NCBI GenBank assembly: GCA_002686265.1
Contig: NZBA01000063.1
Span: forward strand, 82,634 to 146,633
Source of the DNA: Planctomycetota bacterium
GTDB lineage: Bacteria > Planctomycetota > UBA1135 > GCA-002686595
Direction of reading: 5' to 3'
Length of the DNA: 64,000 nt
In this document: positions 10,349-19,270 of the stretch, one piece after another
How positions within the stretch are numbered: the stretch's first letter is position 1
How the letters are laid out: the number at the start of each line of letters is the position of its first letter
Translations under genes and position numbers: made by a program
Notes under the pieces: model-generated
The model's database searches: none
What the model was told of the DNA's origin: nothing
Seen by the model: the letters and a program-made list of their open reading frames with translations, nothing else

Positions 10349-11395
10349 ATGGGGGGCATGACCTCGGCCGACGCTCGCGACTCCTCGCCTCCCTCTCCGG
10401 TTCGCGTCTTGGCGGGCGGCGTGCTGATGGGGCTCGCGAATCTGGTGCCCGGTGTGAGCGGCGGGACGATGATCCTGGCGGTGGGGCTCTACGATCGCTT
10501 CATCGCCGCCGTGGCCCAGGTCACCAGCCTACGCCTGAGACGTGACTCCCTGGTCTTCCTGGCCTTGATAGGCGTCGGCTCCGTGGTGGCGATCGTCTCC
10601 TGCTCGGGTGTGGCCGTGGACCTGGTGAGCGAGCGGCGCTGGGCGGCCTACAGCCTGTTCATCGGCATGACCTTGGGCGGGACGCCCGAGCTCGCGCGCG
10701 AGTGCCGGCCCGTGGGCCCGTCGGTCTTGATCGCCTTCGCCGGCGGCTTGGGGCTGATGGCGGGTCTGGCCTGGGGCGTGGGCGACGCGGGCCTGGCGGT
10801 CTCGACGCCCCTGTTGATCGGCGTCGGCGCGTTGGCGGCCTCGAGCATGATTCTGCCGGGAATCAGCGGTTCTTACATTCTGTTGATCTTCGGCGTCTAC
10901 GAGGTCGTGATCGGCTCGCTCAGTGCCCGGAGCTTGCTCGAAGACACGGCGGAGTCCCTGCGCGTCGTCGCACCCGTGGTGCTCGGCTCCGGGGTGGGGA
11001 TCGCGCTCCTGAGCAACCTCCTGCGGCGACTCCTGACCCGCAGCCCGCGACCTTCGCACGCCGTCCTGCTCGGTTTGCTCGTCGGCTCCGTGCTGGGCCT
11101 GTGGCCCTTCCAGGAGCCCCTACACGCCGACCTCGCCCACGGGGGGAGGCGCGAAGTCGTGGAGCGCGTGCTGGCGGGAGCCACGGCGGGGGAGCTTGCT
11201 GAAGAGGGGGTCGCTGGCGTCTCGGAGCAAGTGGCGCAGGAGTGGCGGCAGGACTACGGGACCCTGAGTGTCTCCGAGCGCAAGCGCGCCGCGGCGCGCC
11301 TGCTGCGCTTCGCTCCCGGTGCGGGGCAGATCCTCGGGGCATTGGCTCTGGTCGTCGCGGGCGCGGCCGTGACCCGCGCCCTCGCGGCGCGCTGA
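10349..11395 (+). CDS. DUF368 family membrane protein (PopT-like polyprenyl-phosphate transporter family)
   Basis: GVLMGLANLVPGVSGGTMILAVGLYDRFI and LPGISGSYILLIFGVYEVVIGSL signature segments; multiple TM segments. Confidence 0.85.
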   Translation: MGGMTSADARDSSPPSPVRVLAGGVLMGLANLVPGVSGGTMILAVGLYDRFIAAVAQVTSLRLRRDSLVFLALIGVGSVVAIVSCSGVAVDLVSERRWAAYSLFIGMTLGGTPELARECRPVGPSVLIAFAGGLGLMAGLAWGVGDAGLAVSTPLLIGVGALAASSMILPGISGSYILLIFGVYEVVIGSLSARSLLEDTAESLRVVAPVVLGSGVGIALLSNLLRRLLTRSPRPSHAVLLGLLVGSVLGLWPFQEPLHADLAHGGRREVVERVLAGATAGELAEEGVAGVSEQVAQEWRQDYGTLSVSERKRAAARLLRFAPGAGQILGALALVVAGAAVTRALAAR

Positions 11396-11598
11396 CGGGG
11401 GCCCCCAGTGCGGGGGGCGCGTCGTGGCACCGCTCGCGGCGGGATCAGGGACGGATGGCGCACGAATCCGCAACCCGTTGCTGGGGGGCGTATAGTGATG
11501 TCTGACCCTGCGGGAGATGCGAGCGCCTGCCCATCGCCGCCTCGGTATGCCCGGACGGCCTCCGTCGGGGTCAGTTCCTCTCAGATGACCGACCGCCC

Positions 11599-13320
11599 AT
11601 GAGCCACACTCCCTCGGACCGAAGCGCGAAGCGACCTCGCGCTCTCACCGTGTGCTGCACGGCCGTCCTGATCTGGACGGGCATCGCGCTCCCTTCGGCG
11701 CCGGCCGTGGGCGCCGGCACTCAGCTGACGGCCGTCCACACCACCCGCGTCGCGGATCCCAAGCTGGACGGCGGAGGCGTCGAGGTCTCGTTCCTGCTCT
11801 CGCCGACCGGAATCAACGAGCGCGTCATCGTCGAGGCCTTGAATCCCCACGGAGTCGTCGTCTGCACCGTGGCCGATGCGCAGATGACGGGTTCGGCCGA
11901 TCCGATCGAGCTCTTCTGGGACGGCCTGAGCGACCAAGGACGCTACCTCGACACCGGCGACTACCAGCTGCGCGTGCGCCTCGCCTCGGGGGCCGCCGCC
12001 GACCTCCTCGCGCCCGTTTCCCTCGTGCGCCTGGGCGTGTGCGAGATCGAGGCCCAGGCGAGCGGGACCGCCGACTACCACCTACCCGAGAACGAGTTCC
12101 AGCTGGTCTACTTCAAGAAGGGCGGCGTGCTCTACAAGTACTACGCAACGCCTGCTATCCACGAGTACGTCTCCCTGGCCCAGGCGGGGGAGGTCTCCGA
12201 CCTGGACCTGGACAACGGTGAGCCGCGCCCGGCGGTCGCGGTCCACACGGCGACCGACGAGCCGGTGCTGTCGGGCTCCGCCTACGAGACACGCTCCTAC
12301 AACTACCCTCTGTGCTACGCCGTCGGCGCGCGCCCGCGCTTCGAGTTCACCTTCGGCGCTACGAGCACCAGTGCGGGAGGCGTGCAGCAAAGTGCCGGCT
12401 ACCCCGTCGGGGGCGTCGAGCTGAGGTTGACCGTCGGGGGCGGGGGAGGAGCGTGGACGGCGCAGTCCGACGCCGTCACGCCCGGAGGAGTGGCCGTGTT
12501 GGTGGGACCGAAGCTGCCCGCTTCCCTCGCGCGGCGCGAGTGGGAACTAGAGCAGGCCTACGAGTACAGCAGCGACGGCGGGGCGAGCTGGAGCGCGGTC
12601 CCCGGCTCTCACACGAGCGTGCACCGCTTCTACACGACCCTCGCCACGCCGCGCTTCACGCAGAACGACAGCGGCCAGCAATACGCGGGCCCCTGGGTCG
12701 AGGTGATCGACTACGTCACCGGCTGGTCGGAAGCCCTCGGGATCGGCGCACGCGATGCCGCGGGCGTCGTCGAGGCGGGCATCCGAGGCTTCTTCGGCCA
12801 GCAGGGGGCCGTTCCGACCTCCCTCGAGGGCGTCATCTACGACGCCTATCCCCAGGGAGGAGACGGCGGCGCCAACCACTACTTCATCAACAACCAGCAC
12901 CGAATCGACCTCTCGGCGCTCTTCGCATCCCACGCCAACGGGGTCTTCGTGAACTGCTCGGACTGCGCCGGGAGCACCTCGACCATGCTGGCGATGATGG
13001 GGATCGAGAATGTGCAGCTCGTGCATCTCGGCTTCATGCAGCTGCGGGCTATTTGGGGCATCGGCACCTCGGGCTACACGACCAACCTGTGGGGGAATGG
13101 CCACTCGTTCAGCTACCACAAGATCATCACGCGCGACGGCGGCGTACACGTCTCCGACGCTTGCATGTGGGTGGACGAGGACGGCAACCCCAACAGCACG
13201 CCGGGCGTGCCCGGCTTCAACAACGACCGCGAGTGGGACGGCCAGCCCGCGGGCTACAACTACTTGTCTTCCTACAACAACACCGGCAAGTCCTTGCAGG
13301 ACCTGCCCAAGATCCGTTGA
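11599..13320 (+). CDS. Secreted protein with FlgD-like Ig segment and possible transglutaminase-like C-terminus
   Basis: N-terminal hydrophobic segment; 'FWDGLSDQGRYLDTGDYQLRVRL' FlgD-Ig-like; Cys...His...Asp arrangement NCSDCAGSTSTML / FSYHKII / VSDACMWVD. Confidence 0.6.
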   Translation: MSHTPSDRSAKRPRALTVCCTAVLIWTGIALPSAPAVGAGTQLTAVHTTRVADPKLDGGGVEVSFLLSPTGINERVIVEALNPHGVVVCTVADAQMTGSADPIELFWDGLSDQGRYLDTGDYQLRVRLASGAAADLLAPVSLVRLGVCEIEAQASGTADYHLPENEFQLVYFKKGGVLYKYYATPAIHEYVSLAQAGEVSDLDLDNGEPRPAVAVHTATDEPVLSGSAYETRSYNYPLCYAVGARPRFEFTFGATSTSAGGVQQSAGYPVGGVELRLTVGGGGGAWTAQSDAVTPGGVAVLVGPKLPASLARREWELEQAYEYSSDGGASWSAVPGSHTSVHRFYTTLATPRFTQNDSGQQYAGPWVEVIDYVTGWSEALGIGARDAAGVVEAGIRGFFGQQGAVPTSLEGVIYDAYPQGGDGGANHYFINNQHRIDLSALFASHANGVFVNCSDCAGSTSTMLAMMGIENVQLVHLGFMQLRAIWGIGTSGYTTNLWGNGHSFSYHKIITRDGGVHVSDACMWVDEDGNPNSTPGVPGFNNDREWDGQPAGYNYLSSYNNTGKSLQDLPKIR

Positions 13321-13333
13321 AAGGACGTGGGCG

Positions 13334-14212
13334 ATGAGCGCGACGTATCCCCTGATCTTGTTCGTCTGCTCTGTCTCGCTGCTCGCCGGTCGTGCGGCGG
13401 CCGGGCCCGCGCAAGGGGTCGTCGGAGCGAAGGACCCGCGGCTGGCGGAGGTGCGCGCCCTCTATGGGCGTGACCGCTGGCCGAGTGGTTCGCGGCGCGC
13501 GGGATTTGACCTCGGCGCGGCCGTTCTCGAAGGCTACGCTGGCGCTCGGCCCGCGGGTCTCGAGGGCCTGGTCACGCGACGCTTCCAGGGCACGCGAAAG
13601 GGAGATCGGGGTTTCGTCGTGGAGCTGCGCGTCGGCGACACCGTCGCCGAAGCCCAGGAGCAACTTCTTTCCTGGTTGGCGTCGGCCAGCACCCCCGAGC
13701 GCGTGCCCCGCGCCCGCGAACTGGGCGTCGGGGTGGGCGAGCTCGGTTTTGTCGGCCGCTCCCGCTACGGGGACGATCACCCCGAGTGGATCGCCTTCGT
13801 GCGCGGCAACGTCGCCTTGCGCATCGTCGCGCGCGACTTGCGTTCGGCGGGCCGGCCGCGTCTGGGCGCCGTGGCCCGTGCCCTGGACCTTGGAGTTGCC
13901 GCCGGGCGGCTCTTGGAGCCCGACGAGGTCGTCGAGCACCCTCTGATCACCCGCCTGGCATGTGCGCGCGGGCGAGCCGTGGCGGGGGAGCGCCTGCGGA
14001 TAGAAGTCGCCGCCGAGGATCCTCTGGGGGGGATCGTGCGCTTCTTCTGGCACCTCTCGGGCCCGGCGACGGGCTACATGGAGCGCGACGAGCAGGGCGC
14101 CTGGTGGCTCCACACCACCGGCCCCGGCGAGTTGAAGCTGACCGCCGTGGCCGTGGGCTCCGGCGGGACCTTCACCCGCCGGTCCCTGGCGCTGGTGCTG
14201 GAAGACGACTGA
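13334..14212 (+). CDS. Secreted protein of unknown function
   Basis: Signal peptide MSATYPLILFVCSVSLLAGRAAAG; open frame directly after preceding CDS. Confidence 0.6.
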   Translation: MSATYPLILFVCSVSLLAGRAAAGPAQGVVGAKDPRLAEVRALYGRDRWPSGSRRAGFDLGAAVLEGYAGARPAGLEGLVTRRFQGTRKGDRGFVVELRVGDTVAEAQEQLLSWLASASTPERVPRARELGVGVGELGFVGRSRYGDDHPEWIAFVRGNVALRIVARDLRSAGRPRLGAVARALDLGVAAGRLLEPDEVVEHPLITRLACARGRAVAGERLRIEVAAEDPLGGIVRFFWHLSGPATGYMERDEQGAWWLHTTGPGELKLTAVAVGSGGTFTRRSLALVLEDD

Positions 14213-14214
14213 GC

Positions 14215-14240
14215 GCCTCCCACGCAGGCCTCCCACGCAG
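14215..14240. repeat. 13-nt perfect tandem duplication
   Basis: gcctcccacgcag x2 immediately after the stop of the 13334-14212 CDS. Confidence 0.95.
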
Positions 14241-14252
14241 GTAGGGCCGGCG

Positions 14253-14294
14253 CCTAGATCCCGGCCCCCGAGTCCTAGATCCCGGTCCCCGAGT
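14253..14294. repeat. 21-nt tandem duplication (x2) containing the stop codon of the adjacent sulfatase
   Basis: cctagatcccggcccccgagt / cctagatcccggtccccgagt; on the minus strand reads DSGTGI* DSGAGI*. Confidence 0.95.
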
Positions 14295-15621
14295 CGATGA
14301 GCCCTGTCATCTTGTTCCGCAGGTAGCGGAATGCACTCAGGTCGGTGGCGTTTGGGGTGCCCCCCTTGAGGAGGTTCACTTGTTCCCAGGGGTCGAGCAC
14401 CAAGTTGTAGAGGGCGTACTTCTTGGTGGGAACCTCGAACCAGATCAGCTTGTAGCGCTCGTTGCGGATCGTGCGCGCGGCGAACTCGTACGGTCCCGGG
14501 CCGTTGGGGTGGAAGATCTCCGAGTAGACCGTCTGGCGCTGGGGCAAGGCGTTCGTTGCCTCGAGGTAGGGGTAGGCGCTGACCGAGTCGAGCTCCACGC
14601 CCGGAAGGCTGGCCTCGGCGTCGATTCCGGCCATGTCGGCGATGGTTGCGAAGAGGTCGACGAGGGAGACAAGGTGGCTCACCTCGCGTCCGGGAACGGC
14701 CACCGACGGCCCCGAGATGATCAGCGGCACGTTGACGCCACCCTCGTAGCAGGTCAGCTTGGCGTGGTCAGGGTCGAATGGCGCGACTGTGCTCTCACTG
14801 GGCGTGCCGTTGTCGCCGGCGAACACGATGTTCGTGCGCTCCAAGGTGTCGCTATCGATGCTGGCCAGCAGGCGCCCGATCTCGGTGTCCATGGCCTCGA
14901 TGTCGGCGCAGAAGTAGGGCCGCGGGTCGATGCGCGGACCGGGGTCGGGCAGCTCGACCGTGAAGAGCTCGTCGGGCGGAGTGTGCAGGGGCGTGTGGGG
15001 CGCGTTGAAGGCTACGTAGCAGATCCAGGGTTCCGGGGCGGTCTCGAGCCACTGTCGGGCTGCCTCGACGGTGCCGACGGTCGCGTAGTGGGTGATGACG
15101 GAGAAGTTCCCGTTCACCCAGGCCGGCCAGAAGTAGTAGTCGTACGGCTCCTTGAAGTTGCCTAGGGTGCCGTTGAAGTGATCGTAGCCGGCGATGTTGG
15201 GCGAGAGGCCGCCGCCGACACTGCCGTTGCCGAGGTGCCACTTGCCGATGGCGGCGTGGCTGTAGCCGAGGTCGTCGTGGAGGTCGAACAACTCGGGCAG
15301 GATCACCTCCGAGGTGGGCAGGGCGTAGCTCGTGGGCGCGAGGCCGAGGGCCATGCCGATCCCGGTTCGGAAGCCGTGTCGTCCGGTCTGGATCGCGGCC
15401 CGCGTCGGGGAGCAGACCGGGTTCGCCCACGTGTTGCGGAAGAGCACGCCGCCCGCGGCCAGGGCGTCGATGTTGGGCGTGGGCGCCAGGTCCTGCCCTT
15501 CGGCGTAGGCTCCGATGTTGTCCACACCCACATCGTCGGCCAGCAGGATCAGGATGTTCTCCTGCGCCGTGGCGGTTCCGGCGATGGCGATGAGGGCGGC
15601 GATCTGGATGTTGGTCTTCAT
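14275..15621 (-). CDS. Secreted sulfatase (arylsulfatase family)
   Basis: NILILLADDVGVDNIGAY; CSPTRAAIQTGRH formylglycine motif (C-x-P-x-R); signal peptide MKTNIQIAALIAIAGTATAQ. Confidence 0.93.
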   Translation of the reverse strand: MKTNIQIAALIAIAGTATAQENILILLADDVGVDNIGAYAEGQDLAPTPNIDALAAGGVLFRNTWANPVCSPTRAAIQTGRHGFRTGIGMALGLAPTSYALPTSEVILPELFDLHDDLGYSHAAIGKWHLGNGSVGGGLSPNIAGYDHFNGTLGNFKEPYDYYFWPAWVNGNFSVITHYATVGTVEAARQWLETAPEPWICYVAFNAPHTPLHTPPDELFTVELPDPGPRIDPRPYFCADIEAMDTEIGRLLASIDSDTLERTNIVFAGDNGTPSESTVAPFDPDHAKLTCYEGGVNVPLIISGPSVAVPGREVSHLVSLVDLFATIADMAGIDAEASLPGVELDSVSAYPYLEATNALPQRQTVYSEIFHPNGPGPYEFAARTIRNERYKLIWFEVPTKKYALYNLVLDPWEQVNLLKGGTPNATDLSAFRYLRNKMTGLIDSGTGI

Positions 15622-16048
15622 GGCTGGGGGTTCCTCCGCGGGTGGCAGATCCGAGCCGGCTCTCGCCTCCGGCGCGGGAATGGGGAATCCGAATCAGTAT
15701 CTGCGCGTGAAGTGTGCCACGGAATGCCCGTGCTCGCCACGGAACGGACAGTTTCACGCGGTTTCCCCCTACCCAGGCGCCAGGGAGCGGGTGCGGCGGG
15801 CCGTCGCGACCCCCTCAGTCTCGTTGGGGCCTCAGGCTCGGGGCCGGTGCGGTCAGCGGTGGCGCGAAGCCCTCATCCGGCCTCGCTCGAGGCCCCGATC
15901 CGCGGGATTGGGCGAGGGCGGAGCCCGAGTACCACTCATGTCCCCCCCCCGGGGCGCTCGGATGCGCTCGACCGTCGCGGTCGGGCTACCTGGGAGCCGT
16001 GCGACACGCTCTCGCACGTCCGGGGGGCGCGAGTAGGATGCTCCCTCC

Positions 16049-17431
16049 ATGAGCATCGCTCTCCTGCTGGGCGGGGCCGCCATCTCTCTGTCCGCGGCGT
16101 CGGCACCGGGGCACGAAGTCACTGGCGATGTGCCGGCGCGTCCCAACCTGCTGCTGTTCGTCTCCGACGACCAGCGCGCCGACCACCTCGGGTGCGCCGG
16201 CCACCCGTTCCTGCGAACACCGACCATCGACCGCCTCGCGAGCGAGGGCGTGCGCTTCGAGAACGCCTTCGTGACCACCGCGATCTGTGCCGCCAGTCGC
16301 GCCAGCCTGTTGACGGCGACCCGCGAGGGGACTCACGGGTTCACCTTCGGCACGCCCGCGCTCTCCCTCGCCCGCGTGCGCGAAGCCTACCCGCGCCTCC
16401 TGCGCGAAGTGGGCTACGAGACGGGGTTCGTCGGCAAGTGGGGGATGCGCCTGGAGCAGGGAGCGCGCGCGCTCCTTCTTGATCACTTCCATGCACTCTC
16501 GCGCACTCCCTACTTCAAGTTGCAGGCTGACGGCGGCGAGCGGCACTTGACGGACCTGACAGCCGAGGGGGCGATCGCCTTCCTCGACGGCTTCGACGGC
16601 GCGGCGCCGTTCTGCCTGACCGTGAGCTTCCATGCTCCGCACGCCGAGGATTCCGACCCGCGGCAGTACTTCTGGCCGCGCGCCCAGGATGGGCTGTACG
16701 AGGAGTGCGCCATCCCGCCGGCGCCGCTCTCGCATCCCTCGGACTTCGAGTCTCTGCCGCGCTTCCTGCGCGAGTCCATGGGCCGTGAGCGTTGGGGCTG
16801 GCGCTTCGACACGACCGCCAAGCGCGAGGCGATGGTGCGCGGGTACTGCCGCATGATCACCGGCGTCGACGCCGCCGTCGCGCGCGTGCTCGCCGCCCTC
16901 GCCCGGCGCGGGTTGGACGAGAACGCGGTGGTGGTTTTCACCAGCGACAACGGCGCCTTCCTCGGCGAGCGCGGCTTGGCGGGCAAGTGGCTGATCTACG
17001 AGGAGTCGATCCGCGTACCCCTGGTTCTCTTCGACCCGCGAGAGGACCGTCCCCTACGCGTGGCGGTCGAGGATGCGACCGTCTTGAACCTCGATATCGC
17101 CCCGACGCTCCTGGACCTGGCCGGAATCGAGGTTCCGGCCTCCTACCAGGGGCGGAGCTTGTTGCCGCTGCTCGCCGGCAGCGCGAAGTCATGGCGCACG
17201 GACTTCCTCTACGAGCACCGCTTCGAGCATCCCGACATCCCTGCCAGCGAGGGCGTGCGCGATGGGCGTTGGACCTATGCTCGCTATCCGGGGCAGCGCC
17301 CGCCGGCCGAACAGCTCTTCGACCGTGCGCGGGATCCACTCCAGGCGCGCAACCTGGCGGCGGACCCCGCGCACGCCGATGTCCTCGGGCGCCTGCGGAG
17401 GCGCTGTGAGCGCCTGCTGGCCGGCCCCTGA
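16049..17431 (+). CDS. Secreted sulfatase
   Basis: PNLLLFVSDDQRADHLGCAGHPFLRTPTIDRLASEGVRFENAFVTTAICAASRASLLTA (C-x-A-x-R type formylglycine motif). Confidence 0.92.
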   Translation: MSIALLLGGAAISLSAASAPGHEVTGDVPARPNLLLFVSDDQRADHLGCAGHPFLRTPTIDRLASEGVRFENAFVTTAICAASRASLLTATREGTHGFTFGTPALSLARVREAYPRLLREVGYETGFVGKWGMRLEQGARALLLDHFHALSRTPYFKLQADGGERHLTDLTAEGAIAFLDGFDGAAPFCLTVSFHAPHAEDSDPRQYFWPRAQDGLYEECAIPPAPLSHPSDFESLPRFLRESMGRERWGWRFDTTAKREAMVRGYCRMITGVDAAVARVLAALARRGLDENAVVVFTSDNGAFLGERGLAGKWLIYEESIRVPLVLFDPREDRPLRVAVEDATVLNLDIAPTLLDLAGIEVPASYQGRSLLPLLAGSAKSWRTDFLYEHRFEHPDIPASEGVRDGRWTYARYPGQRPPAEQLFDRARDPLQARNLAADPAHADVLGRLRRRCERLLAGP

Positions 17432-17537
17432 GCTCGACCGGGCCGGCGCGGTCGGGCCCGCGCCACAGGGCGGTCCGCGGCGAGCCGTGGTCGCCTTGAG
17501 CGCGTGCCGGGGCGCAGTGCCTCAGGCGCGTGGATCC

Positions 17538-19225
17538 ATGCCCAGGAATCCGATGACTCGCTGTCTGTTGCCGACCCTTGCCGCACGGTCCCTCACCTGC
17601 GCGGCGGCGCAGGCTCAGGCCCTGCAACACTCCTTCATCGGCCAGGGCGTCCAGGATCACTTCGGCTACGCCGTGGCGGGCGGGGGAGACCACGACCTCG
17701 ACGGCCACGACGGCCTGATCGTGAGCGCGGTCTTCTACTTGACGCAGGAGGGCTACGTGCGCGTCCTCTCGGGACGCACCGGCGAGGTGCTCTACGCGAT
17801 CGAGAGCGAACACCGGACGGCGGGCTTCGGCTCCGACGTCAGCGGGCTGGGAGACGTCAACTCAGATGGCGTCGAGGACCTCCTCATCGGCGCCTGCTGG
17901 GACAGCGTCGACGTGCACTACGCGGGAGCCGTGCACGTCTACTCGGGGCGCAGCGGCCAGCCGCTCTAGGTCCTCTCGGGAACCGACGCCTTCGACCTGT
18001 TCGGCAAGTCCGTCGACTCCGCGGGTGACGTCGATGCCGACGGAACGCCGGACTTCATCGTCGGCGGTCCCGGTTCGGACCGCGACGGGGAGAGCTGTGG
18101 CTCGGCCTGGGTTTGCTCGGGTGTGGACGGAGCATTCCTGATGGAGTTCGTGGGCGACAGTCCCGGGGACCGCCTCGGCTTCTCCGTCGCCGGAGTCGGT
18201 GATCTCGACTTCGACGGCCACGATGATCTTCTGGGCGGCGGCTTCTCCCGCGGCGGCAGCCGCGAGGGCCACGCGCGCGTGTTCTCCGGAGCGGGCGGAA
18301 GCACTGTCCGGACCCACGGCGGCGCCTAGCAGTCGGCCACGGGCAGTTCGGTTGCCAGGCTCGGTGACGTGGACGGCGACGGCGCGGGTGACTACGCCGT
18401 GGGGGCCTACCTCGAGCGCGACCCCGCTGACTCTTCGCTGATCCGGGGCTCGGTGACGGTCTACTCGGGGCAGAGCGGCGCTGAGCTCTACAAGCTCTGG
18501 GGCGAGGTCGACAGCACCCTCGGCTGGTCCTGCGACGGCGCGGGAGACGTGGATGGAGACGGGGTCGGTGATTGGATCGTCGGGGCACCCTCGGTCGATA
18601 CTTCCGCCGGAGCGCAGCGCTACGCGGCGGTTCACTCGGGACTCGACGGCAGCCTCCTGTTTCGGATCGACGGAGAGGACGTGCAGTTCGCCTTCTCCCT
18701 CCGCGGAGCGGGGGACGTGAACGGAGACGGACTCGCGGATCTCATCGTGGGCAACCTCAAGGAGAACAGCGCAGCCGAGAATGCCGGTGCCGCCCACGTC
18801 TTCCTCGGCGGCTCTCCCGCTCCCCAGCGGTACTGCAGCGCAGGGCCGAGCTCCGTCGGCGCGGGTGCGCTGATCGACTTCCGCGGTGGCCCTCGCTCTC
18901 GATCAACCAGTTCAGCCTGCTCGTGACGGGAGCCGTTCCCGGCCAGGCCGGGCTGATTCTCCATGGTGGGCCCTCTTCCGCGGTGCCCTTCGGCGACGGC
19001 GTGCGTTGCAATGGTCCTCCCGCCTGGCGCCTGCCCGCCGTCGTCGTCGACGGCGACGGCGCGGCTGAGTCGGCCCTGGACTGTTCGGTTCCGCCGGCGG
19101 GCTTCGGGCCCGGCCAGCTCCTGCCCGGCGTTCCGTGCGGGATTCAGTTCTGGTACCGCGATCCGGCGGCGGCGGGTGCCGGGTTCAACCTCTCGGACGC
19201 CCTTCTCTTCACACCCTGTCCCTGA
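17538..19225 (+). pseudogene. FG-GAP repeat secreted protein interrupted by two in-frame TAG codons and one frameshift
   Basis: FG-GAP repeats (GLGDVNSDGVEDLLIGA, GVGDLDFDGHDDLLGG, GAGDVDGDGVGDWIVGA) in one frame with TAG at 17967 and 18327; frame changes at about 18890 into 'PSLSINQFSLLVTG...FWYRDP...FTPCP'. Confidence 0.85.
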
Positions 19226-19230
19226 AGATC

Positions 19231-19247
19231 CGGCTCTGCCAGAGCCG
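19231..19247. terminator. Hairpin between convergent genes
   Basis: CGGCTCT-gcc-AGAGCCG inverted repeat in the gap between 19225 and 19271. Confidence 0.55.
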
Positions 19248-19270
19248 CCGGTGCCCCCGGCGCCGTGCGC

